Shown here: one piece after another, positions 7,972-16,839 of the stretch | Numbering within the stretch: the stretch's first letter is position 1 | How the letters are laid out: every line of letters begins with the position of its first letter | Origin: CBDBCU01 sp965242615 | GTDB lineage: Bacteria > Chloroflexota > Dehalococcoidia > Lucifugimonadales > UBA3495 | Assembly: GCA_965242615.1 (NCBI GenBank) | Contig: CBDESR010000004.1 | Location: 248,001 to 312,000 of the forward strand | DNA: 64,000 nt | Direction: 5' to 3' | Notes under the pieces: model-generated | What the model was told of the DNA's origin: nothing | The model's database searches: none | The model's input: only the letters and a program-made list of their open reading frames with translations | Made by a program: the position numbers and the translations under genes

Positions 7972-8856
7972 TTATCCGACGCGGCCGGCGCCGCTGAGGT
8001 AGCGCATTTTTAGCTGGCGGCGGAAGCCGAGGGCGCCGCGCCAAGCCCGGTTGCGGGAGAGGCGGGAGAGGAGACGGTTGGCCCAGGGCGGCCGCTGCAA
8101 GCCGGTGGCGGTTACGATATAGTCGGCTTCGCGCAGGGAAATCATACTGGAAAAGCCGCCGGCCTGGCGCAGGGTTGCCATAGCGGTATCGTCCCGTCGC
8201 CAGGCGTTTTGTTTTCGGGCGGTTTGCCGGGGTGTTTCGTGGTTTTGGTGGATGACGGTTACTCGGGGGCCGATGTTGACCACCGGGATGCCGCGCTGCT
8301 GGTGTTGAAAGAGGAACCAGGGATCCCAGCCGGGGGCGGTTACGGAGAAGGGCGGCAGGATGGGCGGGTTGATGCTTTTGGGATAGACGGCGTAGTCGAT
8401 GGCGGAGGGGATAAAGAGTTCGCCGGATTGCTGGATTTGAGCGCGCAGGCGGTCGCGCCAGTCCGAGGCGGCAAAGTCGATTTCGGTGGTGACCGGGAGG
8501 TTGTAACGCTGGCCGGCGGCGATAAACTGGGGCAGGGAAATGGCGTTCAAGGCTTTGTAAAAGCCGTCGAGGATGATTATATCGCCGTTGATGATGCAGA
8601 GGCGGTCATAGTGGGCGGCGTCCCGGGCCAGTTGGCAGAGGGAGGAGCGAAGGGGTATGCCGCGCCGGTCACATTCCACTTGGGGGATGTGGGAAAGGGA
8701 AAACTCGGCGGCGATTTCGGGGACGCCGGCTTCGTTGCCGATAAGGATAACCTGCGGCGTGGGGTCGAGAGCCAGCCAACTGCGGATGGCGTTGCGCTGA
8801 ATGGTGGCAATATGCGGGTCGGTAAAGGGCCGCAGGGTGGTGAATAAGGTCAGCAA
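7972..8856 (-). CDS. Glycosyltransferase-like protein (GT-A type), acceptor unknown
   Basis: A 294-residue soluble protein, first gene of the glycan operon. The N-terminal half alternates strands and helices as in nucleotide-sugar binding folds. CIINGDIIILDGF near residue 95 resembles the DxD-type metal site of GT-A enzymes in its NGD form. Later segments AGWDPWFLFQ-like (PGWDPWFLFQHQQRG) and VIHQNHE fit an acceptor-side active site with conserved Trp and His. I cannot place it in a named family. Its position directly upstream of gmd-fcl suggests it uses a GDP-sugar or acts on the same glycan. The C-terminus is rich in Arg and may contact membrane lipids. Confidence 0.55.
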   Translation of the reverse strand: MLTLFTTLRPFTDPHIATIQRNAIRSWLALDPTPQVILIGNEAGVPEIAAEFSLSHIPQVECDRRGIPLRSSLCQLARDAAHYDRLCIINGDIIILDGFYKALNAISLPQFIAAGQRYNLPVTTEIDFAASDWRDRLRAQIQQSGELFIPSAIDYAVYPKSINPPILPPFSVTAPGWDPWFLFQHQQRGIPVVNIGPRVTVIHQNHETPRQTARKQNAWRRDDTAMATLRQAGGFSSMISLREADYIVTATGLQRPPWANRLLSRLSRNRAWRGALGFRRQLKMRYLSGAGRVG

Positions 8857-9236
8857 GTTTCGGTCCTTGCAGGGAAAGGGTACTTAAAGACAAGCCGTAA
8901 CGGGCGGATATGCTCTCCGGCGGGAAACGCAACCGGGATACCCGGCCGGTTTCGGTTGTCAAATATATACCACAGCCCTCAACATATTACAAGGGCCGGC
9001 TGCGGCGGAGTTCAGTCCGGTTTGCGGGCAAGCCGGTTGGCGCGGGTTGCCGGGAGAGAGGCAATTATAAGGGTTGCCAATACGAAACAGCGACGCCCGG
9101 CAGTTGCTACCCTTGCGTTTCCGGCGCCGGGCGTAATCCGATTGTAACCGGTTGGTAACAAAGGTTTAACCGGATGGGGCTAGAATGGTCTAAACCGGCG
9201 CGGGATGGACAAAGAAAAGCCGGCGAAGGATGGTTT
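8857..9236. other. Divergent intergenic region, no gene seen
   Basis: 380 bases separate the minus-strand glycan operon from the plus-strand ATP-grasp cluster. The only signals are a fair minus-strand promoter (8935-8962) and a TAGAAT at 9181-9186 that could serve the plus strand. Short open frames here overlap each other and show no protein-like composition. Confidence 0.5.
8935..8962 (-). promoter_or_regulatory. Candidate promoter of the glycan operon
   Basis: On the minus strand, TTGACA (8957-8962) is followed after 16 bases by TATCCC (8935-8940). The -35 is perfect but the -10 is weak, so this is only a candidate. Confidence 0.35.
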
Positions 9237-10616
9237 ATGATACCGCTAACTTCGGCTGCAGAAACGGCTTGCAGCGAATATCTGACCGGGGAGGGTCTGG
9301 TTAATGGCAACTATGCGGCGGCGATGACCGCGCTGGAAGGGATGGGGTTGGAGGAGCTGCGGAACCGCTGGGGGGCGGCGAAGCGGGCGGCGGAGTTGGA
9401 CGCCTTTTCCTTTCTGCTGGATCCCAAGACTTTTCGCACGACGCCTACGGACTGGATACCGCGCATCATTCGGCAAGGGGAGTGGGCGGTTATCGGGGCC
9501 GGGGTGGAGCAGCGGCTGAAGGCGTTGAACTGTTTTCTCCTCGATCTGTATAACGGCAGTCAGACCATCGTGCCGGAGGATGTAATCTATTCCTGCCAGT
9601 ATTACTACCCGGATTATCAGGGGTTTCGGCCGGCCAAAGATACCTTTGTCCACATTTACGGGATTGACCTGGTACATCTGGAGGACGGGCGGTATGTGGT
9701 ACTGGAGGACAACCTGCGGATTCCGTCGGGCATTACTTACCAGTTAAAGTCGGTGGAAATCGGGCAACGGGTCTTGCCGGAGGTGGCGGCAGGATATGAC
9801 ATAGTTCCCTATGACATCAAGGCGACCTATCGGGACTTGTTCACTTCCCTGTGCGACCAAGAGAACCCGGTTTGCGTTCTGCTGACGGACAGCAAGTTCG
9901 GGGCGGCTTTTTTCGAGCATCGGTACTTGAGCGAGCTGCTGGGTATCCCGCTGGTGGAGGGTTCGGACTTGTATGTGGGGCCGGACGGGCGGGTGTGGGT
10001 CAAGGCACTGGACGGGGATATAGCGGTGGATTTAATCTATCGCCGGGTGGAGGATTTGGAGATATTCGTTCCCGGTCTGACGGATGCCTACTTGCTGGGC
10101 AAGGTGGTATTGGTGAACGGGATGGGTACCAGCGCGGCGGATGACAAGCTGGTGTTCAAGTGGGTGCCGGAGATGATACGGCACTACTTGGGGGAGGAGC
10201 CGATTCTGGACCAGGCGGTGAGCTATGATTTGCAGGATGCCGGCAGCCGCAAGTATGCGCTGGAAAATCTGGATAAACTGGTGGTGAAAACCCGGCAGGG
10301 GTATGGGGGCATCGGGGTCTATATTATGCCGGACTTGGGGGGGAACTACCGGAACAACCTGGCCCGGCATATAATCGAGTCGCCGCGGGCGTTTATCGCC
10401 CAGGAGACGCTGGATTTTTCCCGTCATCTGGTATTTGACGAGAGCAGCGGCAGGTTTGAGGAACGGTATATTGACCTGCGGGTGTTTGCGGTGCAGAACG
10501 GGCGGGGAGATGCGACGGCCTTTCCCGGGGGGCTGACCCGGGTGGCCCGGGCGAACAGCCGGATTACCAACAACTCATCAGGTGGGTTATGCAAGCCGAC
10601 ATGGGTGGTGCGCTGA
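9237..10616 (+). CDS. Circularly permuted ATP-grasp protein
   Basis: A 459-residue protein of the circularly permuted ATP-grasp family (CP_ATPgrasp type), which is thought to ligate or activate a peptide-like substrate. Key marks are the N-terminal helical part with TTPTDWIPRII, the VLEDNLRIPSG substrate loop, the LVVKTRQGYGGIGVYI glycine-rich ATP loop, and the late IDLRVFAVQNG strand with GGLTRVA. The frame is open back to an ATG at 9174, but the ATG at 9237 has an AAGGA site eight bases upstream and a -10-like TAGAAT sits inside the longer version. The 3' end overlaps the transglutaminase gene by 28 bases. The chemistry of the family is not settled. Confidence 0.82.
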   Translation: MIPLTSAAETACSEYLTGEGLVNGNYAAAMTALEGMGLEELRNRWGAAKRAAELDAFSFLLDPKTFRTTPTDWIPRIIRQGEWAVIGAGVEQRLKALNCFLLDLYNGSQTIVPEDVIYSCQYYYPDYQGFRPAKDTFVHIYGIDLVHLEDGRYVVLEDNLRIPSGITYQLKSVEIGQRVLPEVAAGYDIVPYDIKATYRDLFTSLCDQENPVCVLLTDSKFGAAFFEHRYLSELLGIPLVEGSDLYVGPDGRVWVKALDGDIAVDLIYRRVEDLEIFVPGLTDAYLLGKVVLVNGMGTSAADDKLVFKWVPEMIRHYLGEEPILDQAVSYDLQDAGSRKYALENLDKLVVKTRQGYGGIGVYIMPDLGGNYRNNLARHIIESPRAFIAQETLDFSRHLVFDESSGRFEERYIDLRVFAVQNGRGDATAFPGGLTRVARANSRITNNSSGGLCKPTWVVR

Positions 10617-11497
10617 GGGATGGCGCGGCCGTGGCCAGCTATGCCTATGCGGCCCGCTACCACTATACGGATGTGGTGGTGCAGAATGATAACTTTCTGC
10701 GCTTGTCGGCGTATGCGGACGCTTACCAGATGCCAGTCAATACGGCGTTGATGACGACGCCGGCCAGTCGTCCGGCGCAGTTCCGGGACGCCTACGGCAA
10801 CCCGACGCACCGGGTAAGGGTAACGGCGCCGCATCGAGAGTTCACCATTCTGGCGATTGGGGAGGTGCGGATTGCCCGGCCGCCGGCCGCGCCGCCGGAA
10901 ATGGCTTTGCGCGGGTTGGACTATGATTTGGCGGTGGCGGAGTTTCTGACCCCGACGCCGTTGGTGGACCCGGAGAGTTTGATTAACACAGCCCGGGAAA
11001 TTCAGGGAGACGCTGCGGGGTTGATGGAGTCGGTGTCCCGGGTGGTGGATTGGGTGTATCGGAACATCCAGTATGTGCCATCGCGCACTACGGTAGCGAC
11101 TACGGCCAGCCAAGTGCTGGCGGCCGGGGAAGGGGTGTGCCAGGATATGGCGCATCTGGTGCTGGGGCTGCTGAAGGCTTTGGGTATCCCGACCCGCTAC
11201 GTCAGCGGGCTGCTGGCAACGCAGGTGGGGGAAACCCACGCCTGGGTGGAGTTTTTGCATCCCGAATTGGGCTGGCTGCCGGCGGATCCGACCCGGGGGC
11301 AATCTCTGGTGTGGGGCGGCGATTTGATTAAGTTTGCGGTGGGGCGGGACTATACCCAGGCGGCGCCGGTAGAGGGTTCTTTTGTTTCCCGGGGTTCCGG
11401 GTGGCTGGCGGGGGTGCAGGCGCAAGTTCAACTGGGGGGCGCGGGCTTGTCCTTTGAGGATGCCCAGAGCTTGATTGACAACAGGAATACCGGTTAG
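10589..11497 (+). CDS. Transglutaminase-like cysteine protease/amidase
   Basis: A 302-residue protein. Residues 20-120 form the N-terminal beta domain that often precedes bacterial transglutaminase-like folds. The catalytic triad is visible: Cys184 in GEGVCQDMAH, His217 in ETHAWVEF and Asp233 in PADPTRG. Proteins of this kind are usually peptidases or amidases rather than crosslinkers. It overlaps the ATP-grasp gene by 28 bases and the alpha-E gene follows, a grouping found in many genomes and presumed to make or cut a small peptide. The start ATG lies inside the previous gene; an ATG four codons later is an alternative. Confidence 0.85.
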   Translation: MQADMGGALRDGAAVASYAYAARYHYTDVVVQNDNFLRLSAYADAYQMPVNTALMTTPASRPAQFRDAYGNPTHRVRVTAPHREFTILAIGEVRIARPPAAPPEMALRGLDYDLAVAEFLTPTPLVDPESLINTAREIQGDAAGLMESVSRVVDWVYRNIQYVPSRTTVATTASQVLAAGEGVCQDMAHLVLGLLKALGIPTRYVSGLLATQVGETHAWVEFLHPELGWLPADPTRGQSLVWGGDLIKFAVGRDYTQAAPVEGSFVSRGSGWLAGVQAQVQLGGAGLSFEDAQSLIDNRNTG

Positions 11498-11510
11498 AGG
11501 GGGCGCAGCT

Positions 11511-12044
11511 ATGGTTGAATTGATGGAACCGCGTTCTTTGGCGGTTTCGCCGGGGAGTTGGCTGACGGATTCGCGGGTGTATAACCTGATTTGGCTGGGG
11601 AGATGGCTGGAACGGGCGGAAGGCGTGTCCCGGTCGGTGAACGGGGCGGCGCAGCATACGCTGGCGGCCGGGGGCGACGGTGGAGAGTTTGCCGCCGCTT
11701 TGAGCCGGGTTGCGGATACGCTGGGGGTGGCGGTGGACAACCAGGAGGCGGCGGCCGGGGAAATTCTGCTGCGGAATCCGGCTTCGGCGGCGTTGCAGTG
11801 CTTGGTCAAGGCGCGGATGAACGCGACGCAAGTGGCGCCGGTGGAACTGATTCGGGCTATATCCGGGGTGATTATGGAACTGGAGGCGGTGGAGGATGCC
11901 GGGCTGGAGTCGCCGGAAGGGGTGATTGAGGTTACTGACGGGATTACGGCCGGGTTGGCGGATATTTACCAAGCCATTGAAGACCGGTGGTTCGGGCGGG
12001 AGTCGTTGACGGAGGAGGAGGTGTTTCACCGGTTTGTGCAGTAG
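11511..12044 (+). CDS. Alpha-E domain protein (DUF403), short form
   Basis: A 177-residue, almost entirely helical protein. The YNLIWLGRWLERAEGVSR segment near the N-terminus matches the diagnostic (LYWLGRYLERAE) motif of the alpha-E family that accompanies circularly permuted ATP-grasp and transglutaminase genes. Family members usually have about 310 residues, so this one lacks roughly the C-terminal 40 percent, yet it ends at a clean stop with no continuation in other frames that I can see. The ATG at 11511 follows the transglutaminase stop by 13 bases; an upstream in-frame start at 11475 would overlap that gene. Confidence 0.75.
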   Translation: MVELMEPRSLAVSPGSWLTDSRVYNLIWLGRWLERAEGVSRSVNGAAQHTLAAGGDGGEFAAALSRVADTLGVAVDNQEAAAGEILLRNPASAALQCLVKARMNATQVAPVELIRAISGVIMELEAVEDAGLESPEGVIEVTDGITAGLADIYQAIEDRWFGRESLTEEEVFHRFVQ

Positions 12045-12123
12045 GGGGCGGGCCGGTGGCTTGTAGCGGGCGGGCCGGATGGGTAAAATCCCTGTCAGGT
12101 TCAGGGGCGGATGGCGGTTTTGT

Positions 12124-12624
12124 ATGCCGGATTATGAATTTGAGGCGACTTTGGAACGGCCGGATATGCGGGGGGCGTGGACTTTTATCCGGGCGCCGTT
12201 CAGCGTGGAGAAAGAGTTTGGAGTTAAGGGGCGGGTGGCAGTGAAAGGCACGATTAACGGCGTTCCCTATCGGTCGTCGCTGCTGCCGCAGGGCGGCGGG
12301 GAGCATATCTTGGTGGTGAATAAGGAACTGCGGGACAAGGCCGGCGTAACGGTGGGGAATACGGCCAGTTTTGTCCTGGAGCGGGATGAAAGTCCCCGGG
12401 CCGTCGAGTTGCCGGAGGAATTGTCCCAAGCTCTGGAAGCCGATGCAGCGGCTCAAGCCGTCTTTGCCCGGCTGTCTTTTTCCCATCAGAAGGAGTATGC
12501 CGACTATATTGGGGAAGGCAAACGGCCGGAAACGCGGCAGCGGCGGGCGGCTAATGCGGTTGACTTGCTGCTGCAAGCGGAGGCTGCGGGTCTGACGCCC
12601 CGTTACCGGCGTTCCCGGAGTTGA
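12124..12624 (+). CDS. DUF1905 / YdeI-like protein
   Basis: A 166-residue cytosolic protein with two parts. Residues 1-95 form a DUF1905 beta-barrel (YEFEATLERPDMRGAWTFI, then VKGTINGVPYRSSLLPQGGG). The C-terminal helical part has the FARLSFSHQKEYADYIGEGK-type motif of YdeI/OmpD-associated proteins, with KRPETRQRRAANAVDLL after it. Members are linked to bacteriocin or stress protection, without a known reaction. The ATG at 12124 was chosen because homology starts there. It stands between the ATP-grasp cluster and the MFS gene, 62 bases before the latter. Confidence 0.8.
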   Translation: MPDYEFEATLERPDMRGAWTFIRAPFSVEKEFGVKGRVAVKGTINGVPYRSSLLPQGGGEHILVVNKELRDKAGVTVGNTASFVLERDESPRAVELPEELSQALEADAAAQAVFARLSFSHQKEYADYIGEGKRPETRQRRAANAVDLLLQAEAAGLTPRYRRSRS

Positions 12625-12686
12625 CTGCGGAAACCATAGGCCGGTGGGGCCGGGAGCGGAAATAAATCCCGGCGCAAAGGAATTAG

Positions 12687-13934
12687 ATGGCCCGACTGAC
12701 GGCACGGATTAAGGCGGCGCTGCCCCCGCTGCCAACCTTTCGGGCCTTGCGTTACCCCAACTTTCGCTGGTTCTGGTACAGCGCCGCCGGGCAGGCGGTG
12801 GGCCAAGGGATGCAGTTTCTGGCTCTGGGCTGGCTGGTACTGGAGCGTACGGACTCGGTTTCCCAACTGGGACTGGTCATCTTTTTCTACGGGATTCCCA
12901 ACCTTACTCTGGTGCTGCTGGGCGGCATTATTGCCGACCGCATTGACCGCCGCCGGTTGCTGCTGGCGGCGCAAAGCGGCGTGGCGGTCATCATTCTGGT
13001 GATTGCTACTTTGACGGTTGCCGACTTGGTGGCGGTCTGGCACATTTACGCCGCCTCTTTTCTGATGGGGACGCTGCACGCGGTTAATATGCCGACCCGC
13101 CTGGCGATTGTGGTTAATTTGGTGGGGCGGGAAGAAATAATGAACGCTGTAGTGTTGAACTCGGCGGTGCTGAACACCGGGCGGATTGTCGGTCCGGCGG
13201 TGGCCGGCGGCGTTATTGAACTGCTGGATATTGGCTCTGCCCTTTACCTTAATGCCCTCTGCTACCTGCTGTCGGTGGGGTTTATCCTGCCGATGCGGGA
13301 TGTGGAGCAGACCCGGCCGGCGCGGCGGGCCAATGTGCTGGGGGATTTATGGGCCGGGCTGGATTATTTCCGCAAAACGCCGGTGGTCTTTACGGTTATC
13401 GGGATGGGGTTTGCTTTCGGGTTCTTTGGGATGCCGCATATTCAGGTAATGCCGGCTTTTGCCCGGGAAGCCTTGGGCAGCGGCGCCGGTGAAGCCGGGC
13501 TGCTGATAACGGCGGCCGGGGTCGGGTCGCTGCTGGTCAATATCGTATTGGCAGCGTTGGGCAATGCCCGGGGCAAGAACTGGCTGCTATTGGGCTTTAT
13601 TCTGACTTTTGGGGTGAGCCTGTTCATATTCGCCTGGTCGGAATGGTACTGGCTTTCGTGGATTATCCTGCTGTTTGTGGGGCTGGGGAGCAACGGTTAC
13701 ATTTCCTTGGGGACGACGGTATTGCAGTTGACGGTGAACCCGGAGTTGCAGGGACGAGTGATGAGTTTGTGGTATGTGTCGGCCGGGTTTATGTTCATCG
13801 GGTCGCTGCCGATGGCGTTGGTGGCGGATTGGGTGAGTTGGCCGGCGGCTTTGGCGGGCGGGGCGGGTTTGTGTCTGGGGTGTACGCTGGTGCTGGGGGT
13901 GTGGCGGCCGACGCTGCGGCGGCTGCGGATATAA
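12687..13934 (+). CDS. MFS transporter (EntS/MFS_3-type exporter)
   Basis: A 415-residue major facilitator protein with about 12 hydrophobic segments. The N-terminus FRALRYPNFRWFWYSAAGQAVG and the loop 2-3 motif GGIIADRIDRRRLL are typical of the EntS-like exporters. VNLVGREEIMNAVVLNSAVL and GRIVGPAVAGG follow, as in that group. It probably exports a small molecule, but the substrate is unknown. It ends well before the next gene; a 280-base non-coding stretch follows. Confidence 0.88.
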   Translation: MARLTARIKAALPPLPTFRALRYPNFRWFWYSAAGQAVGQGMQFLALGWLVLERTDSVSQLGLVIFFYGIPNLTLVLLGGIIADRIDRRRLLLAAQSGVAVIILVIATLTVADLVAVWHIYAASFLMGTLHAVNMPTRLAIVVNLVGREEIMNAVVLNSAVLNTGRIVGPAVAGGVIELLDIGSALYLNALCYLLSVGFILPMRDVEQTRPARRANVLGDLWAGLDYFRKTPVVFTVIGMGFAFGFFGMPHIQVMPAFAREALGSGAGEAGLLITAAGVGSLLVNIVLAALGNARGKNWLLLGFILTFGVSLFIFAWSEWYWLSWIILLFVGLGSNGYISLGTTVLQLTVNPELQGRVMSLWYVSAGFMFIGSLPMALVADWVSWPAALAGGAGLCLGCTLVLGVWRPTLRRLRI

Positions 13935-14214
13935 GGGGGGCGGTCACAAGGTAATTGCAATATAAGTGGGTCGTATATCAGACGCTCGGTCAGACATTTT
14001 CCCTTTGGATGGAAAAATCTGGATTCAAACCACTGTGTAGATAGGGACATAATGCGCCAAAGTTAAAATGTAATTGCCCTGCGGTGGGGCGAAATACTGT
14101 TGCGTCTGGTGCGAACGTGAAGTGTATTACCCGAAGGCACTTTACAACGACGGCCGGCGCGAGAAGTGCCACGCGCAAGGGAGTACCCTAGGACTGAAAC
14201 TGCTGATTGCCCAA
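13935..14214. other. Non-coding stretch between convergent genes
   Basis: 280 bases of lower GC than the neighbours. No tRNA, terminator with a U-run or promoter of good quality was found. A 61-codon frame (14074-14259, TTG start, plus strand) encodes a Cys-rich peptide (CCVWC and a later C) and runs into the 3' end of the TPR gene on the other strand. It may be chance or a remnant. Confidence 0.4.
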
Positions 14215-15336
14215 CTACGGATCCAATTCGACGGCGCGCCGCAAATCGGCGTCGGCTAAGGTTTCATTACCCAACTCCTGATAAGCAAGTCCCCGGCCTT
14301 CATAGGCATCGGCATAACCGGGGTTCAGAGCAATAGCTTGGCTGAAATCGGCAATGGCCAAGTCATACTCCCCTTTAGACGAGTAGGCACGGCCCCGGTC
14401 GTTGTAGGTACCTGCACCCTTGGGGTTCATGGTAATGACTTGGCTGTAATCGGCAATGGCCGCGTCATACTCTCCTTTGTCCCGATACGCATCGCCCCGG
14501 TTGTGGTAGGCAGCGGCACCAGCATAGTAGTTCGCGATTTTCATCAGCTGTTGCGCTCGGGAGGGCCAGGCAGAAACTACAGCATCGGGGGAACGGGCTA
14601 GGGCAATGGCCTGGCTAAAGTCGGCAATGGCCAAGTCATACTCCCCTTTAAGGGTGTAGGCATCGCCCCGGAGGATGTAAGCACGGGCAGCGCCATTCGG
14701 GTTCAAGGCAATGGCTTGGCTGTAGTTGGCAATGGCCAAGTCATACTCCTCTTTGCCGCGATAGGCATCGCCCCGGTTGCTGTAGGCATCTGTATCGCCG
14801 GGGTTCAGAGCAATAGATTGGCTGAAGTCGGCAATGGCCAAATCATACTCCCCTTTAGACGCGTGAGCACGGCCTCGGCTGTTGTAATCATCCGCATTGC
14901 CGGGATCCAGGGCAATGGCTTGGCTGAAGTCAGCAATGGCCAAGTCATACTCTCCTTTAGACGAGTAGGCACGGCCCCGGTTGTTGTAGGTACCTGCATC
15001 GTCGGGGTTCAGAGCAATAGCTTGGCTGAAATCGGCAATGGCCAAGTCATACTCTCCTTTAGACCAGTAGGCACGTCCCCGGCTGTTGTAATCACCTGCA
15101 TCGTCGGGGTTCAGAGCAATGGCTTGGCTGAAGTCAGCAATGGCCAAGTCATACTCATCTTCGACAATATAGGTTTCGCCCCGGAGGATGTAAGCATACG
15201 CATCGCCGGGGTTAAGAGTAATGGCTTGGCTGAAATCGGCAATAGCCAAGTCATACTCACCGTTGTCGATATGGGACTTGCCCCGCTCCAGGCAAGCCTC
15301 TGGTGACTTAAACAAGTTGCCAATGAACTTCAGCAT
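14215..15336 (-). CDS. Tetratricopeptide repeat protein
   Basis: A 373-residue protein made almost wholly of TPR units of 34 residues. Nine good copies of the helix-A core (EYDLAIADFSQAI) are followed by helix-B cores (YNSRGRAYSSKG), and a degenerate tenth copy ends the protein. One unit (about residues 220-280) carries a 20-residue insertion with an extra helix. TPR solenoids bind other proteins, so a scaffold role is likely, partner unknown. There is no signal peptide. The repeats are also highly alike at DNA level (102-base period), so copy number may vary between strains. Confidence 0.9.
   Translation of the reverse strand: MLKFIGNLFKSPEACLERGKSHIDNGEYDLAIADFSQAITLNPGDAYAYILRGETYIVEDEYDLAIADFSQAIALNPDDAGDYNSRGRAYWSKGEYDLAIADFSQAIALNPDDAGTYNNRGRAYSSKGEYDLAIADFSQAIALDPGNADDYNSRGRAHASKGEYDLAIADFSQSIALNPGDTDAYSNRGDAYRGKEEYDLAIANYSQAIALNPNGAARAYILRGDAYTLKGEYDLAIADFSQAIALARSPDAVVSAWPSRAQQLMKIANYYAGAAAYHNRGDAYRDKGEYDAAIADYSQVITMNPKGAGTYNDRGRAYSSKGEYDLAIADFSQAIALNPGYADAYEGRGLAYQELGNETLADADLRRAVELDP
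14240..15290. repeat. Tandem 102-base repeats inside the TPR gene
   Basis: About nine consecutive 102-base units, each with the shared core GGCCAAGTCATACTC preceded by GGCAATG. They correspond one-to-one with the TPR motifs. Near-identity at silent positions points to recent duplication or gene conversion. Confidence 0.8.
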
Positions 15337-15516
15337 TTCCTTACTCCAGTTACTTTCCCAGTTTAGCGGCCCGTTCCACCCGTTCCAACACTACTCGCTA
15401 TTATACCCGCCGGCCAAGGCGATTTCATTATAATGGCGGAAATTTGCCCAATTTGAGGAGTATTTTTCCTTACCAATACTTTCTGAAACAGTGCTGTAGT
15501 TAAGCCGGGTTATTCC

Positions 15517-15525
15517 TGCTACAAT
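15517..15525 (+). promoter_or_regulatory. Extended -10 promoter of the MetE-like gene
   Basis: TGC-TACAAT. It overlaps an in-frame ATG at 15524, so that ATG cannot be the start; transcription would begin near 15532, about 50 bases before the chosen start. Confidence 0.5.
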
Positions 15526-15580
15526 GGCCGCCGGTTATTCCGATCCCGAATCCGGCGATGGCTTGGGAGGAGAAAGGGCG

Positions 15581-16720
15581 ATGAAACGGAGTGTTGAGCG
15601 GATACTGACTACGCACACCGGCAGTTTGCCGCGGCCGCGGGGGATGCTGGATTTGCTGGTCGAGGAGCAACAGTCCCGGCTGCCGCAGCGGGCGGACCTT
15701 GACGCCGCGGTGCGGGACGCCGTGGGGGAAGTGGCGGCGCGGCAGGCGGCGGTGGGCTTGGATGTTATCAATGACGGAGAGCAGGGGCGGGTGGATTATA
15801 CGGTGTATGTGAAAGACCGTCTGACCGGCTTTGACGGGGAAAGTACGCCGCTGGGGATGGGCGACCCGGAGTTTCCTGAACTGGCGGAACTGCTGAAACC
15901 TTTTGCCTCGCCCTTTCAAGTGCGGCCGGCTTGCACCGGGCCGATTGCCTGGTCGGACTGGCCGGCGGTGGAGCAGGATATTGACAACCTGAAAGCGGCA
16001 ACGGCGGACACGGCGGCGGCGGAAGTGTTTATGACTTCGCCGTCGCCGGGGCAGATTGCCCGTTTTCTGCATAACGAATACTACGCCAGGGACGAGGACT
16101 ATCTGTATGCCCTGGCGGAAGTGATGAAACGGCAGTATCAAGCCATAGTGGACGCCGGGTTTCTGTTGCAGTTGGACTGCCCTGACTTGGCGTTGGGCCG
16201 CCATCAGATTTTTGCCCATCTGACTTTAGGGGAGTTTCGGGAAGTGGCGGCGATGCACGTGGCGGCGTTGAATTACGCGGTGGCGGATATTGCGCCGGAG
16301 CGGATGCGGATGCACATTTGCTGGGGCAGCACTTTGGGGCCGCACCATACGGATGTGCCGTTGCGGGAGGTAATTGACATAGTGTTGACGGCGCGGCCGG
16401 CGGCGGTGGCATTTCCGGGGGCCAATCCCCGGCACGAACACGAGTGGAAGGTATGGCGGGACATCAAGCTGCCGGAAGGGAAGGTCATCATCCCCGGGGT
16501 CATTGATTCCACTTCCAACTTTATCGAACACCCGGAAGTAGTCTGTGATCGGATTGTGCGCTATGCCGAGGTGGTGGGGCGAGAACAGGTGATTGCCGGG
16601 GTGGACTGCGGTTTTGGCACCTTTGCCGGCCGGTTGCAGGTGGATTCCAAGATTGTCTGGATGAAGTTGGAGTCGCTGGTGGAGGGGGCGCGGCGGGCAT
16701 CCCGGGAGTTGTGGGGGTAA
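15581..16720 (+). CDS. Cobalamin-independent methionine synthase (MetE)-like methyltransferase
   Basis: A 379-residue single-barrel protein related to the catalytic half of MetE; true MetE is about 750 residues, so it lacks the N-terminal barrel. The start ILTTHTGSLPRP is typical of this short family. Candidate zinc ligands are His and Cys in RMHICWGS and Cys in GVDCGFGTF. The ATG at 15581 has a GGAGGAG-type ribosome site. Such short members may methylate thiols using a donor other than polyglutamyl-folate; the real substrate cannot be told. It is followed by a luciferase-like monooxygenase gene after 119 bases. Confidence 0.82.
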   Translation: MKRSVERILTTHTGSLPRPRGMLDLLVEEQQSRLPQRADLDAAVRDAVGEVAARQAAVGLDVINDGEQGRVDYTVYVKDRLTGFDGESTPLGMGDPEFPELAELLKPFASPFQVRPACTGPIAWSDWPAVEQDIDNLKAATADTAAAEVFMTSPSPGQIARFLHNEYYARDEDYLYALAEVMKRQYQAIVDAGFLLQLDCPDLALGRHQIFAHLTLGEFREVAAMHVAALNYAVADIAPERMRMHICWGSTLGPHHTDVPLREVIDIVLTARPAAVAFPGANPRHEHEWKVWRDIKLPEGKVIIPGVIDSTSNFIEHPEVVCDRIVRYAEVVGREQVIAGVDCGFGTFAGRLQVDSKIVWMKLESLVEGARRASRELWG

Positions 16721-16839
16721 GTCCGGCGGTGCGGCACTTCTGGTTTTGTTGCCGGCGGCGCGGCTTTGGCCGGATTGACTACCCGGCCCGGTTAGAGTAA
16801 CTTTAGAACAACGCACTCCGGGATTGAGAGGTTTGAGTT

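Noticed and set aside
14215..15336. Regular repeats that could look like a CRISPR array
   Set aside because: The period is 102 bases and matches TPR motifs in a single open frame; there are no unique spacers of 30-40 bases.
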